Source of the DNA: Actinomycetota bacterium
GTDB taxonomy: Bacteria; Actinomycetota; Thermoleophilia; Gaiellales; Gaiellaceae
DNA length: 7,204 nucleotides
Direction of reading: 5' to 3'
Assembly: GCA_005883365.1 (NCBI GenBank)
Contig: VAXA01000226.1
Location: forward strand, 1 to 7,204
Shown here: piece after piece, positions 1 to 5,239 of the stretch
Numbering within the stretch: position 1 is the stretch's first letter
How the letters are laid out: every line of letters starts with the position of its first letter
Program-made: the position numbers and the translations under genes
Notes under the pieces: model-generated
Database searches by the model: none
What the model saw: only the letters and a program-made list of their open reading frames with translations
Told to the model about the DNA's origin: nothing

Positions 1-242
1 ACGGCAATTGCCCATGGCTAGGCCGTCACCAACCCACCTCATACTTTCGGGCTAGCCCACGACTCTCTTCGTGACAGTCACGTGTGACACGTCGGAGTCG
101 GCGTCGGTGGGCTCTATCTGACAGGCCATGGTGATGTTTCTGCAAACGGACGGCCACATAGCGGGTATCGACGTCACGAGGTCACTTTGCCATCCCAAGG
201 GAGTGATCTGGCAGGACGCCCTTCTTAGAGTGAGTGAGTGAG
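1..242. other. Intergenic region without a recognisable gene
   Basis: I see no coding region or RNA gene here. The base composition is less GC-rich than in the genes to the right. The short reading frames that cross it run into the tRNA and have no recognisable protein content. It lies downstream of tRNA-Tyr, so it would hold the tRNA 3' trailer and terminator, but I found no convincing GC-rich hairpin followed by a T run. It contains several short perfect palindromes (3-12, 49-58 and, with one central base, 70-82) and repeated GTCAC/GTGAC pentamers. Any gene served by these elements lies left of the window. Confidence 0.6.
70..90. repeat. Inverted-repeat cluster built on GTGAC/GTCAC
   Basis: Bases 70-82 read CGTGACAGTCACG, two 6-bp arms around a single A. 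The right arm continues into GTCAC-GT-GTGAC (76-88) and GTGT-G-ACAC (82-90), so three overlapping dyads share half-sites. Further GTCAC copies lie at 25-29, 173-177 and 181-185. A transcription-factor operator is one possible reading, but no adjacent promoter or gene on the left is visible to support it. The pentamer is short enough for some copies to occur by chance. Confidence 0.3.
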
Positions 243-243
243 T
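228..243. repeat. Tetranucleotide tandem repeat (GAGT)x4
   Basis: Four perfect GAGT units, read as ACTC on the minus strand, run directly into the 3' end of the tRNA gene. The last base, T243, is the complement of the tRNA discriminator A. On the minus strand the tRNA is therefore followed by CTCACTCACTCACTC in its 3' trailer. Copy-number change would alter the trailer only, not the mature tRNA. A 3'-terminal CCA is not encoded. Confidence 0.85.
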
Positions 244-324
244 GGGGGCGGGAGGATTCGAACCTCCGTAGGCTGAGCCGACGGGTTTACAGCCCGTTCC
301 CTTTGGCCGCTCGGGCACACCCCC
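243..324 (-). tRNA. tRNA-Tyr (anticodon GTA)
   Basis: An 82-nt class II tRNA read on the minus strand. The acceptor stem is GGGGGTG (324-318) pairing with CGCCCCC (250-244), with one T-G wobble, and the discriminator is A at 243. The D arm contains CCCGAGCGGCCAAAGGG, a form characteristic of bacterial tRNA-Tyr. The anticodon stem-loop is ACGGG-CTGTAAA-CCCGT with anticodon GTA at 290-288. The long variable arm forms GGC-TCA-GCC, and the T arm is GGAGG-TTCGAAT-CCTCC. CCA is not encoded and must be added after transcription. The 5' end lies only 28 bp from the divergent oxidoreductase start codon. Confidence 0.96.
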
Positions 325-336
325 GCTGGGGGCGCC

Positions 337-342
337 ATTGTA
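337..342 (-). promoter_or_regulatory. -10 element for tRNA-Tyr
   Basis: The minus strand reads TACAAT at 342-337, a five-of-six match to TATAAT. It would place the transcription start around 327-330, a few bases upstream of the mature tRNA 5' end at 324, which is a normal tRNA leader length. No good -35 hexamer is visible at 16-19 bp spacing; that region lies inside the first codons of the oxidoreductase gene. The TA at 341-342 is shared with the plus-strand -10 candidate. Confidence 0.6.
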
Positions 343-346
343 GCTT
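341..346 (+). promoter_or_regulatory. -10 element for the oxidoreductase gene (leaderless)
   Basis: The plus strand reads TAGCTT, fitting the loose TANNNT form common in high-GC actinobacteria. It occupies exactly -12 to -7 if transcription starts at the G of the GTG start codon at 353, which would make the transcript leaderless. This agrees with the absence of a Shine-Dalgarno sequence upstream of 353. No -35 is recognisable; that position falls in the tRNA acceptor-stem sequence. It is a prediction from motif and spacing only. Confidence 0.45.
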
Positions 347-352
347 TGGGTC

Positions 353-1480
353 GTGGCGACCTACGACGTCGCGATCGTCGGTGCCGGCCCCGCAGGCTCG
401 ACCGCGGCGTACCGGCTCGCGGCCGCGGGCGCACGCGTCCTGCTCCTCGACAAGGCGACGTTCCCGCGCGACAAGCCGTGCGGCGGCGGCGTCACGGGGC
501 GCGCGGCGCGGCTACTGCCGTTCTCGATCGAGCCCGTGGTGGAGGATGTAGTCGACCGGCTGGAGTGCGGCCTTCGCTACCGGCACCGCTTCACGCGCCG
601 CGCCCGCGCCCCGCTCGCGTACATGACGCAGCGGCGGCGGCTCGACCACTTCCTCCTGCAGCGAGCGGCGGAGGCGGGCGCCGAGGTGCGGGTGGGGGAG
701 ACGGCCGACTCGCGGGAGCTCGACGCGCGAATCGTGATCGGCGCGGACGGCTGCAACGGCTCGTCCGCGAAGCAGCTCGGGCTCGCGGAGGGCGTCGTCC
801 ACGGCGTCGCGCTCGAGGCGAACTACCCGTACGAGCCGCGCTACGCGGGTGCGATGGTGCTCGAGATCGCAGTCATTCGCGGCGGCTACGGCTGGGTCTT
901 CCCGAAGCTCGACCACGTCAACGTCGGAGTGGGCGGCAACGCGGAGGAGGGACCGCGCCTGCGGCGCGAGCTGCGGCGGATGTGCGAGGCGTACGGAATC
1001 GACCCGGACGCGGCAGAGGACACGCGCGGCTACCGGCTGCCGTTGCGGCTGCCCGGAACGCAGCTGGCGCGGGGACGAACCGCAGTCATCGGCGACGCGG
1101 CCGGCCTCGTCGACCCGTTCTCCGGCGACGGGATGTACGAGGCGTTCCTCTCCGCGCAGCTCGTCGCGGAGGCGGCTCTCGCGGTGTTGGCCGGCCGAGA
1201 GCAAGACCTCAGCGCGTACCAGGCCGCAGTCGAACGGCGGATCGCGCCGCTCACACGCGCGGGCTGGGGGGCGAAGCGCGCCTTCGAGCGGTTCCCGCGC
1301 GCGACGTACGCACTCGCGCGGCTCCCGGTCACGTTCCGCGTCCTCGAGAAGCTGCTGCAGGGAGAGCTTCCCCAGCCGGGCGCCGCCCGAGGTGTCGAGC
1401 ACGCCGCGATCCGTGCGATCTATGCCCTGTCGAGAGCTGCCGCGGTCAGCCGGAGTTACCGATCAGCTGCATCATCTTGA
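353..1480 (+). CDS. Geranylgeranyl reductase family FAD-dependent oxidoreductase
   Basis: A 375-residue flavoprotein of the geranylgeranyl reductase (GGR) family, whose members saturate isoprenoid double bonds (chlorophyll side chains, archaeal lipids, or menaquinone as in MenJ). The Rossmann FAD motif GAGPAG is at residues 10-15, with acidic D33 ending the second strand. The family signature PCGGG is at 42-46, the GADG motif at 130-133, the substrate-region motif YGWVFPK at 179-185, and the second FAD motif GDAAGLVDPFSGDGMYEA at 247-264. The GTG start is firm: an in-frame TAG at 341-343 precedes it with no other start codon between, and the FAD motif begins almost at once. No Shine-Dalgarno is seen. 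The length is normal for the family, and there is no membrane segment or signal peptide. A role in menaquinone or lipid isoprenoid reduction is plausible for an actinobacterium, but the substrate cannot be read from sequence. Its last 35 bp overlap pilC, which is convergent. Confidence 0.9.
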   Translation: MATYDVAIVGAGPAGSTAAYRLAAAGARVLLLDKATFPRDKPCGGGVTGRAARLLPFSIEPVVEDVVDRLECGLRYRHRFTRRARAPLAYMTQRRRLDHFLLQRAAEAGAEVRVGETADSRELDARIVIGADGCNGSSAKQLGLAEGVVHGVALEANYPYEPRYAGAMVLEIAVIRGGYGWVFPKLDHVNVGVGGNAEEGPRLRRELRRMCEAYGIDPDAAEDTRGYRLPLRLPGTQLARGRTAVIGDAAGLVDPFSGDGMYEAFLSAQLVAEAALAVLAGREQDLSAYQAAVERRIAPLTRAGWGAKRAFERFPRATYALARLPVTFRVLEKLLQGELPQPGAARGVEHAAIRAIYALSRAAAVSRSYRSAASS

Positions 1481-2666
1481 ACATCGGCAGGTACATCGCG
1501 ATGATGATGACGCCGACCATCATCCCGACGCCGATCATCATGATGGGCTCGATGATCGAGGTCAGGGACTGGATCGCGGCGTCGACCTCGTCCTCGTAGA
1601 AGTCGGCGATCTTGCTGAGCATCTTCTCGAGCTCGCCGGTCTCCTCGCCGATCTTGACCATCTGGCTCACCATGGGCGGGAAGAGCGGGTCGTTCGTCAG
1701 CGGCTCCGCGATCGGGACGCCTTCCTGCACCTTGATCCGTGCCTCCGTCAACGCCTTCTCGACGACCCAGTTGCCTGCCGTCGAGCCTGAGATCTCGAGC
1801 GCCTTGATGATGTCGACGCCGGCTGCGACGAGCGTTGCGAGCGTGCGCAGCAGCCGCGCCATCACGATCTTGAGCACGACCTCGCCGATCTTCAGCGGGA
1901 TCCGGAGCTTGATCCGATCCCACTTCTGGCGACCCGACTCGGTCTTCTTGTAGCGCAGCGTGCCCCAGACGAGGAACCCGACCAGCGGGAAGATGATGTA
2001 CCACCGCTGGCGGAGCAGGTCGGAGGCGCCGACGACGACCCGCGTCAGGAGCGGCAGCTGGCCGTGCAGCTCGGTGAAGATCTTCGCGAAGATCGGAACG
2101 ATGAACATGAGCATCGCGACGAGCACGAGCGTCGCGAAGGTGAAGACGACGGTCGGGTAGATCATCGCGCCCTTGACGCGGCGCTTGAGCTTGGTCTCCT
2201 TCTCGATCTGGTCCGCGACGCGGTCGAGGACGTTGTCGAGCATCCCCGACGCCTCGCCGGCCTGCACCATCGAGACGTACAGCTCGGTGAACACCTTCGG
2301 ATGGCGCGCCATCGCCTGCGAGAGGAGGAGACCCCCCTCGACGTCGGCGCGGAGCTCCGAGATGATCTCGGCCAGGTAGACGTCGTCGGTCTGCTCCTCG
2401 AGGATGACGAGCGCGGCGACGATGTTCAGGCCCGCCTCGATCATCGTCGAGAACTGGCGCGAGAAGACCTGCATCGAGCGAGGCTTGATCTTCTTGAAGG
2501 CCGTGCGCAGGCCGTCCTCGCCACTCGCGGGAAGCTCGCGGAGCGTGTGCGCCAGCAGGCCGCGGATGCGGAGCTGCTCGCGGGCGGCCTCGAGGTCGGG
2601 CGCGTGGATCTCGCCGATCGTCTCGAGACCTTCGATGCTGATTGCGGTGTAAGCGAATCCGGCCAT
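1446..2666 (-). CDS. pilC: PilC, type IV pilus inner-membrane platform protein
   Basis: A 406-residue polytopic protein of the PilC/GspF family, the membrane platform through which the assembly and retraction ATPases act on pilins. A short N-terminal domain (about 1-45, starting FAYTAIS) is followed by two T2SF repeats. The first is about 68-191 with VFSRQFSTMIEAGL and MVQAGEASG (133-141); the second is about 271-395 with LLRTLATLVAAGV and its equivalent VKIGEETGELEKML (337-350). Hydrophobic segments at about 168-192, 221-236 and 373-397 match the usual three-TM topology. The length is typical and no key part is missing. The ATG lies 2 nt after the prepilin TAG stop with no clear Shine-Dalgarno, so translation is probably coupled. 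It is the last gene of the operon, and its 3' end overlaps the oppositely oriented oxidoreductase gene with no terminator visible. Confidence 0.96.
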   Translation of the reverse strand: MAGFAYTAISIEGLETIGEIHAPDLEAAREQLRIRGLLAHTLRELPASGEDGLRTAFKKIKPRSMQVFSRQFSTMIEAGLNIVAALVILEEQTDDVYLAEIISELRADVEGGLLLSQAMARHPKVFTELYVSMVQAGEASGMLDNVLDRVADQIEKETKLKRRVKGAMIYPTVVFTFATLVLVAMLMFIVPIFAKIFTELHGQLPLLTRVVVGASDLLRQRWYIIFPLVGFLVWGTLRYKKTESGRQKWDRIKLRIPLKIGEVVLKIVMARLLRTLATLVAAGVDIIKALEISGSTAGNWVVEKALTEARIKVQEGVPIAEPLTNDPLFPPMVSQMVKIGEETGELEKMLSKIADFYEDEVDAAIQSLTSIIEPIMMIGVGMMVGVIIIAMYLPMFKMMQLIGNSG

Positions 2667-2668
2667 GG

Positions 2669-3172
2669 CTAGTTTTGACAGGCGGTCGAGGCGGGGTCCG
2701 AGCCTCCGACGCCGGCCTGCGTGCAGCGCGAGAACGTCGAGGTGCTCGTCACGAGGATCTTGTTGCCGTCGGCGTCGTCACTCACCTGGACCTGCATCAC
2801 TTTCACGGCGGTGCTGCCGGTCGCCGTCTGCGCCCCCGATGAAGGGGTCACCTGGACCTTGTAGCTTCGGCCGTCCGGCGAATTCAGCCACGGGTCGGTG
2901 GTCTGCGTCGTCGTGGGGAGGTTGCTGTACGCCGTGTTCCGCAGCGTCTCCATCTCCTTGTCAGCGATCGCTGCCGCCGTGGAGATGTGGCTGGCGCGAC
3001 GGATCGTCGTTGCCGCGGACGTGAACGCGCCTAGGGTCGCGAAGATGCCGACGTTCAGCACGAGGAGCGCGCTCAAGAGCTCGATGAGCCCGACCCCGTC
3101 CTCGCTGCGGAGCTTCGCCGCGAGTCGGCTTGGGCGGACCCGCCGAAGATCGATGACGGCAGCGGCGGTCAC
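2669..3172 (-). CDS. Type IV minor prepilin (PilV/GspI-like)
   Basis: A 167-residue prepilin-like protein. A basic 26-residue leader ends in SEDG, followed by VGLIELLSALLVLNVGI. Cleavage is expected between G26 and V27, leaving Glu at mature position 5 (E31) and a hydrophobic helix to about residue 50. The following ADKEMETLRN segment (70-79) and a C-terminal beta-rich part resemble PilV/GspI minor pilins. Cys150 and Cys165 near the C terminus could form a disulfide loop. The GTG start overlaps the upstream stop as GTGA. A GGAG lies too far upstream to serve as a normal ribosome site, and there is no alternative ATG, GTG or TTG between this start and the cleavage site. The small size and position among assembly genes favour a minor, priming or tip pilin over the major pilin. 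It needs a PilD prepilin peptidase, which is not in the window. Confidence 0.88.
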   Translation of the reverse strand: MTAAAVIDLRRVRPSRLAAKLRSEDGVGLIELLSALLVLNVGIFATLGAFTSAATTIRRASHISTAAAIADKEMETLRNTAYSNLPTTTQTTDPWLNSPDGRSYKVQVTPSSGAQTATGSTAVKVMQVQVSDDADGNKILVTSTSTFSRCTQAGVGGSDPASTACQN

Positions 3173-3897
3173 GACGCGGAGACGAGCTCCACCTTGTAGC
3201 GGATGCCGTCCGCAGTGTCGACGAGAGTCAGCGACCGACCGGCGGCGAGAGAGACGGTGTGCGCGCCGCTCGCGTACGAGCCGTTCGCGATCCCGATTCT
3301 CGCGACGCCGTGGGCAACGGAGACGAGCGTGAAGAGCGGATTCGAGCTCGGGAAGCTCGCGCCGATCCGGACGGTCTGGACCTTGCCGTTGACCTGGAGC
3401 ATCGCGGCTCCGGTCCTGGCGAGCGTGCGGCTGTACGTCTGCGGCGCCGGCGCAGCGGCGCTGCTGCTGCCACCCTTACCGCTCGATCCCGACGACCCAC
3501 CCGCACCCGTCGAGGGCGAGCTCGTGATGGAGGCTGCCGTGACCTGCTGCACGAACGGGTCCTTGCCGACGAAGTGGCTGAACGAGTAGAGCTGAGACTT
3601 CAACCGCCTAGGCGCCAGGTCCGAGCTCGTCAGCTTCGTGCTCGCCACCGGCACGGCGGCAGCAGCCGCGGTGCCCGGCGTGGTCGAGGGCGTAGGCGCC
3701 GTGGCGCCGCTGGTGTCCGTCGCGGTCGTTGTCGCAGCCGGAGGCGCCGCGCTGCTGTTGCCGCCGCTCTTCTTGAGGACGTGCGGCACTTCGAACGCCA
3801 CGACTGCGGCGAGCACCACGATTCCGCCGATGGCCAACCGCTTCGCCCGGCGGTCCTTCGCCTGCCGGATGTCCTTCATTCTGCTCTTGCGGCTCAT
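3169..3897 (-). CDS. PilP/GspC-like single-pass membrane protein of the pilus alignment complex
   Basis: A 242-residue protein. A short basic cytoplasmic start (residues 1-20) is followed by one membrane helix (about 21-37), an Ala/Thr/Ser/Pro-rich linker (about 45-88), a short ordered piece containing FVGKDPF (109-115), a second Gly/Ser/Ala linker (124-152), and a C-terminal domain of about 85 residues (156-240) rich in predicted beta strands. The layout of membrane anchor, flexible linker, (R/K)DPF motif and small beta domain is that of PilP/GspC, the proteins that link the inner-membrane complex to the secretin. The gene also sits exactly where pilP follows pilO in classical pilMNOPQ clusters. 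Homology is inferred from architecture, motif and synteny; the sequence similarity is weak. The ATG overlaps the pilO stop as ATGA, with GGAGGGAC upstream as the ribosome site. A lineage-specific pilus protein unrelated to PilP is the main alternative. Confidence 0.6.
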   Translation of the reverse strand: MSRKSRMKDIRQAKDRRAKRLAIGGIVVLAAVVAFEVPHVLKKSGGNSSAAPPAATTTATDTSGATAPTPSTTPGTAAAAAVPVASTKLTSSDLAPRRLKSQLYSFSHFVGKDPFVQQVTAASITSSPSTGAGGSSGSSGKGGSSSAAAPAPQTYSRTLARTGAAMLQVNGKVQTVRIGASFPSSNPLFTLVSVAHGVARIGIANGSYASGAHTVSLAAGRSLTLVDTADGIRYKVELVSAS

Positions 3898-4610
3898 GAC
3901 GTCCCTCCGCTCGTGCTCGGGGCAGCCGACGTCGGATTCGAGGTCGTGGTCGTCGTGCCCGTCGTGGTGGTGGTCGACGTGGTGTCGGTGGCGCCCGGAG
4001 TCGTCGCCACAGGGGCCGGCGTCTGGGGCACGAAGGCGTTGATGTTCAGGGTCGCCTGTACCTGGGGGAATCCCTTTGTGCCGGCGACGAACATGACGTC
4101 CGTCACGTCGAAGAGGCGCCCCGCCGTGAAGAGGTTCCCGTTCTCCACGCGGACGAGGTTGCGCAACCGCTGGAGGAAGGCGAGCAGGTTGTAGAAGTTG
4201 CCGGTGAACTGGACCTGAATCGGCTCGGCGGCGAACGGATCCGTCGGATCGGGCGTGCTCGCCGACGCACCGGCAAGGCCGGGCTCGATCTGATCGAACG
4301 CGATGCCCGAGTTCTCAGCGAGCTGGTTCAGCTGCAGGATCACGTCGGGCGTATCGAGCTGGCTCGGCATCGCCTCCGCCAGCTTGAAGACGCTCGCTGC
4401 GCGCACGGCCGGCAGAGCCTGCGTGAATGCGGTCGACTTGTTGCGGTCGATCTGCGCCTGCACCGCGGCCGTCTGCTTCTTCAGGTCGGCGGCCGTCGAG
4501 TGCTTGGGTGCGATCAGGGCGAAGTAGCCGACGACAGCGACGAGGAGCAGCGCACCGGCGACGAGCACAGCCTGTGCCCTTGTCGAGAGGCTTGCGAAGC
4601 GGGCGGTCAC
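3894..4610 (-). CDS. pilO: PilO, type IV pilus alignment-complex protein
   Basis: A 238-residue bitopic membrane protein. A short cytoplasmic N terminus is followed by one membrane helix (about 14-34), a coiled-coil-like segment (about 38-60, ADLKKQTAAVQAQIDRNKS) and a PilO-type ferredoxin-like domain (about 70-195). That domain includes QLNQLAENSGIAFDQIEP (93-110) and the characteristic VQFTGNFYNLLAFLQRLRNL (133-152). A Thr/Pro/Ala/Ser-rich tail (197-238) extends past the normal end of the domain. The GTG start is chosen because it gives the family's usual N terminus, overlaps the pilN stop as GTGA, and has a strong purine-rich site upstream. The open frame continues further upstream, but only as an out-of-frame shadow of pilN and pilM. 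PilO pairs with PilN outside the cytoplasmic face to align the pilus machine. Confidence 0.9.
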   Translation of the reverse strand: MTARFASLSTRAQAVLVAGALLLVAVVGYFALIAPKHSTAADLKKQTAAVQAQIDRNKSTAFTQALPAVRAASVFKLAEAMPSQLDTPDVILQLNQLAENSGIAFDQIEPGLAGASASTPDPTDPFAAEPIQVQFTGNFYNLLAFLQRLRNLVRVENGNLFTAGRLFDVTDVMFVAGTKGFPQVQATLNINAFVPQTPAPVATTPGATDTTSTTTTTGTTTTTSNPTSAAPSTSGGTS

Positions 4611-5239
4611 GAGGCTCCCCCTCCGTTGCGAATGTCCGAGACGATCGTGAAGTTGATGACTCTCTGACTTCCGATCACCGCGGCCTGGCTGGTCTGGAGC
4701 TGGACGTTCTTGAGGTCGGGGAGGACCTGAAGCCGCGCGAGGAGACGTGCGACGCCGGCCTGGCTGTATGTGGCTCCCTCGATCGTGAGTGCGGTGGGAG
4801 CAGCCGGGAGGGCACTCGAAGTCGTCGTCGCCGTTGCCGGCGCCGCCGCAGGCTGGAGCGGCACGGATCCGGTCACGTTCGTGAGCCAGACGTCGTTGGG
4901 CAGGACAAGCGTCATCCGGCGCAGGATGCGATCCCAGGCCACGCGCTTCCCGATCGCCGCGGCCAGGGCGAGCGTCCGCTGCTCTCGCTGGCTGAGGATC
5001 GCCGAGCGGAACGCATTCGTCTGCGCCGAGACGTGGTGGTCCGGGGTCGCGGCGAGAACAGCCCGCGCGGTGGAAAGGGCCTGACGCTGACGGTCCACGC
5101 TCCGGTTGGCGAGCAGGAAGCCCGCGACGAGGACGAGCACGACCGCGGCGCCGCCGATGCCGGCGATGAAGACGACCGTGTTCGGCCGCTCGCGCTTCTG
5201 CTCGATCTGCTGGCGGGGGAGTAGGTTGACGGCGCGCAT
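4607..5239 (-). CDS. pilN: PilN, type IV pilus alignment-complex protein
   Basis: A 210-residue bitopic membrane protein. The N terminus MRAVNLLPRQ carries the conserved NLLP motif (5-8), which binds PilM in the cytoplasm. One membrane helix (about 22-44) is followed by a helical region (46-100) and then the PilN core, with WDRILRRMTLVLPNDVWLTN (102-121) and LTIEGATYSQAGVARLLARL (151-170). A low-complexity Ala/Pro/Thr stretch (about 129-150) interrupts the core. The ATG shares one base with the pilM stop (TGATG) and has GAGGA just upstream. An open frame extends upstream inside pilM, but the NLLP motif fixes the true start. The length is typical for PilN, and it heterodimerises with PilO, encoded next. 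Confidence 0.93.
   Translation of the reverse strand: MRAVNLLPRQQIEQKRERPNTVVFIAGIGGAAVVLVLVAGFLLANRSVDRQRQALSTARAVLAATPDHHVSAQTNAFRSAILSQREQRTLALAAAIGKRVAWDRILRRMTLVLPNDVWLTNVTGSVPLQPAAAPATATTTSSALPAAPTALTIEGATYSQAGVARLLARLQVLPDLKNVQLQTSQAAVIGSQRVINFTIVSDIRNGGGAS
4615..4624 (-). promoter_or_regulatory. Ribosome binding site of pilO
   Basis: The minus strand reads GGAGGGGGAG, ending 4 nt before the pilO GTG at 4610. It offers two overlapping GGAG cores at different spacings. It also encodes the Gly-Gly-Gly at the PilN C terminus. It supports the non-ATG start of pilO inside a GTGA overlap. Confidence 0.7.

Noticed and set aside
180..242. Possible intrinsic terminator after tRNA-Tyr
   Set aside because: Only weak, interrupted pairings are visible on the minus strand and no T run follows them.
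243..324. tRNA gene as an integration (att) site
   Set aside because: I found no second copy of the tRNA 3' end and no integrase or mobile gene in the window.
52..551. Short open frames on both strands that read through the tRNA-Tyr gene
   Set aside because: Their translations are largely the tRNA sequence and its complement in a coding frame, a common annotation artefact. They have no conserved protein content or ribosome sites.
1498..1560. Apparent ATGATG/ATCATC repeat
   Set aside because: It is the reverse complement of Met and Ile codons in the last PilC membrane helix (MMIGVGMMVGVIII). It is biased coding sequence, not an independent repeat.
346..1599. Long plus-strand frame of about 417 codons in a second frame over the oxidoreductase, and a minus-strand frame at 512-1402
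   Set aside because: Arg/Ala/Gly-rich shadow translations of a high-GC gene. The 353-1480 frame has all the family motifs.
3259..4194. A 311-codon plus-strand frame opposite the PilP-like gene and pilO
   Set aside because: Composition is that of an antisense shadow. The Val-rich run is the reverse complement of the Thr-rich PilO tail.
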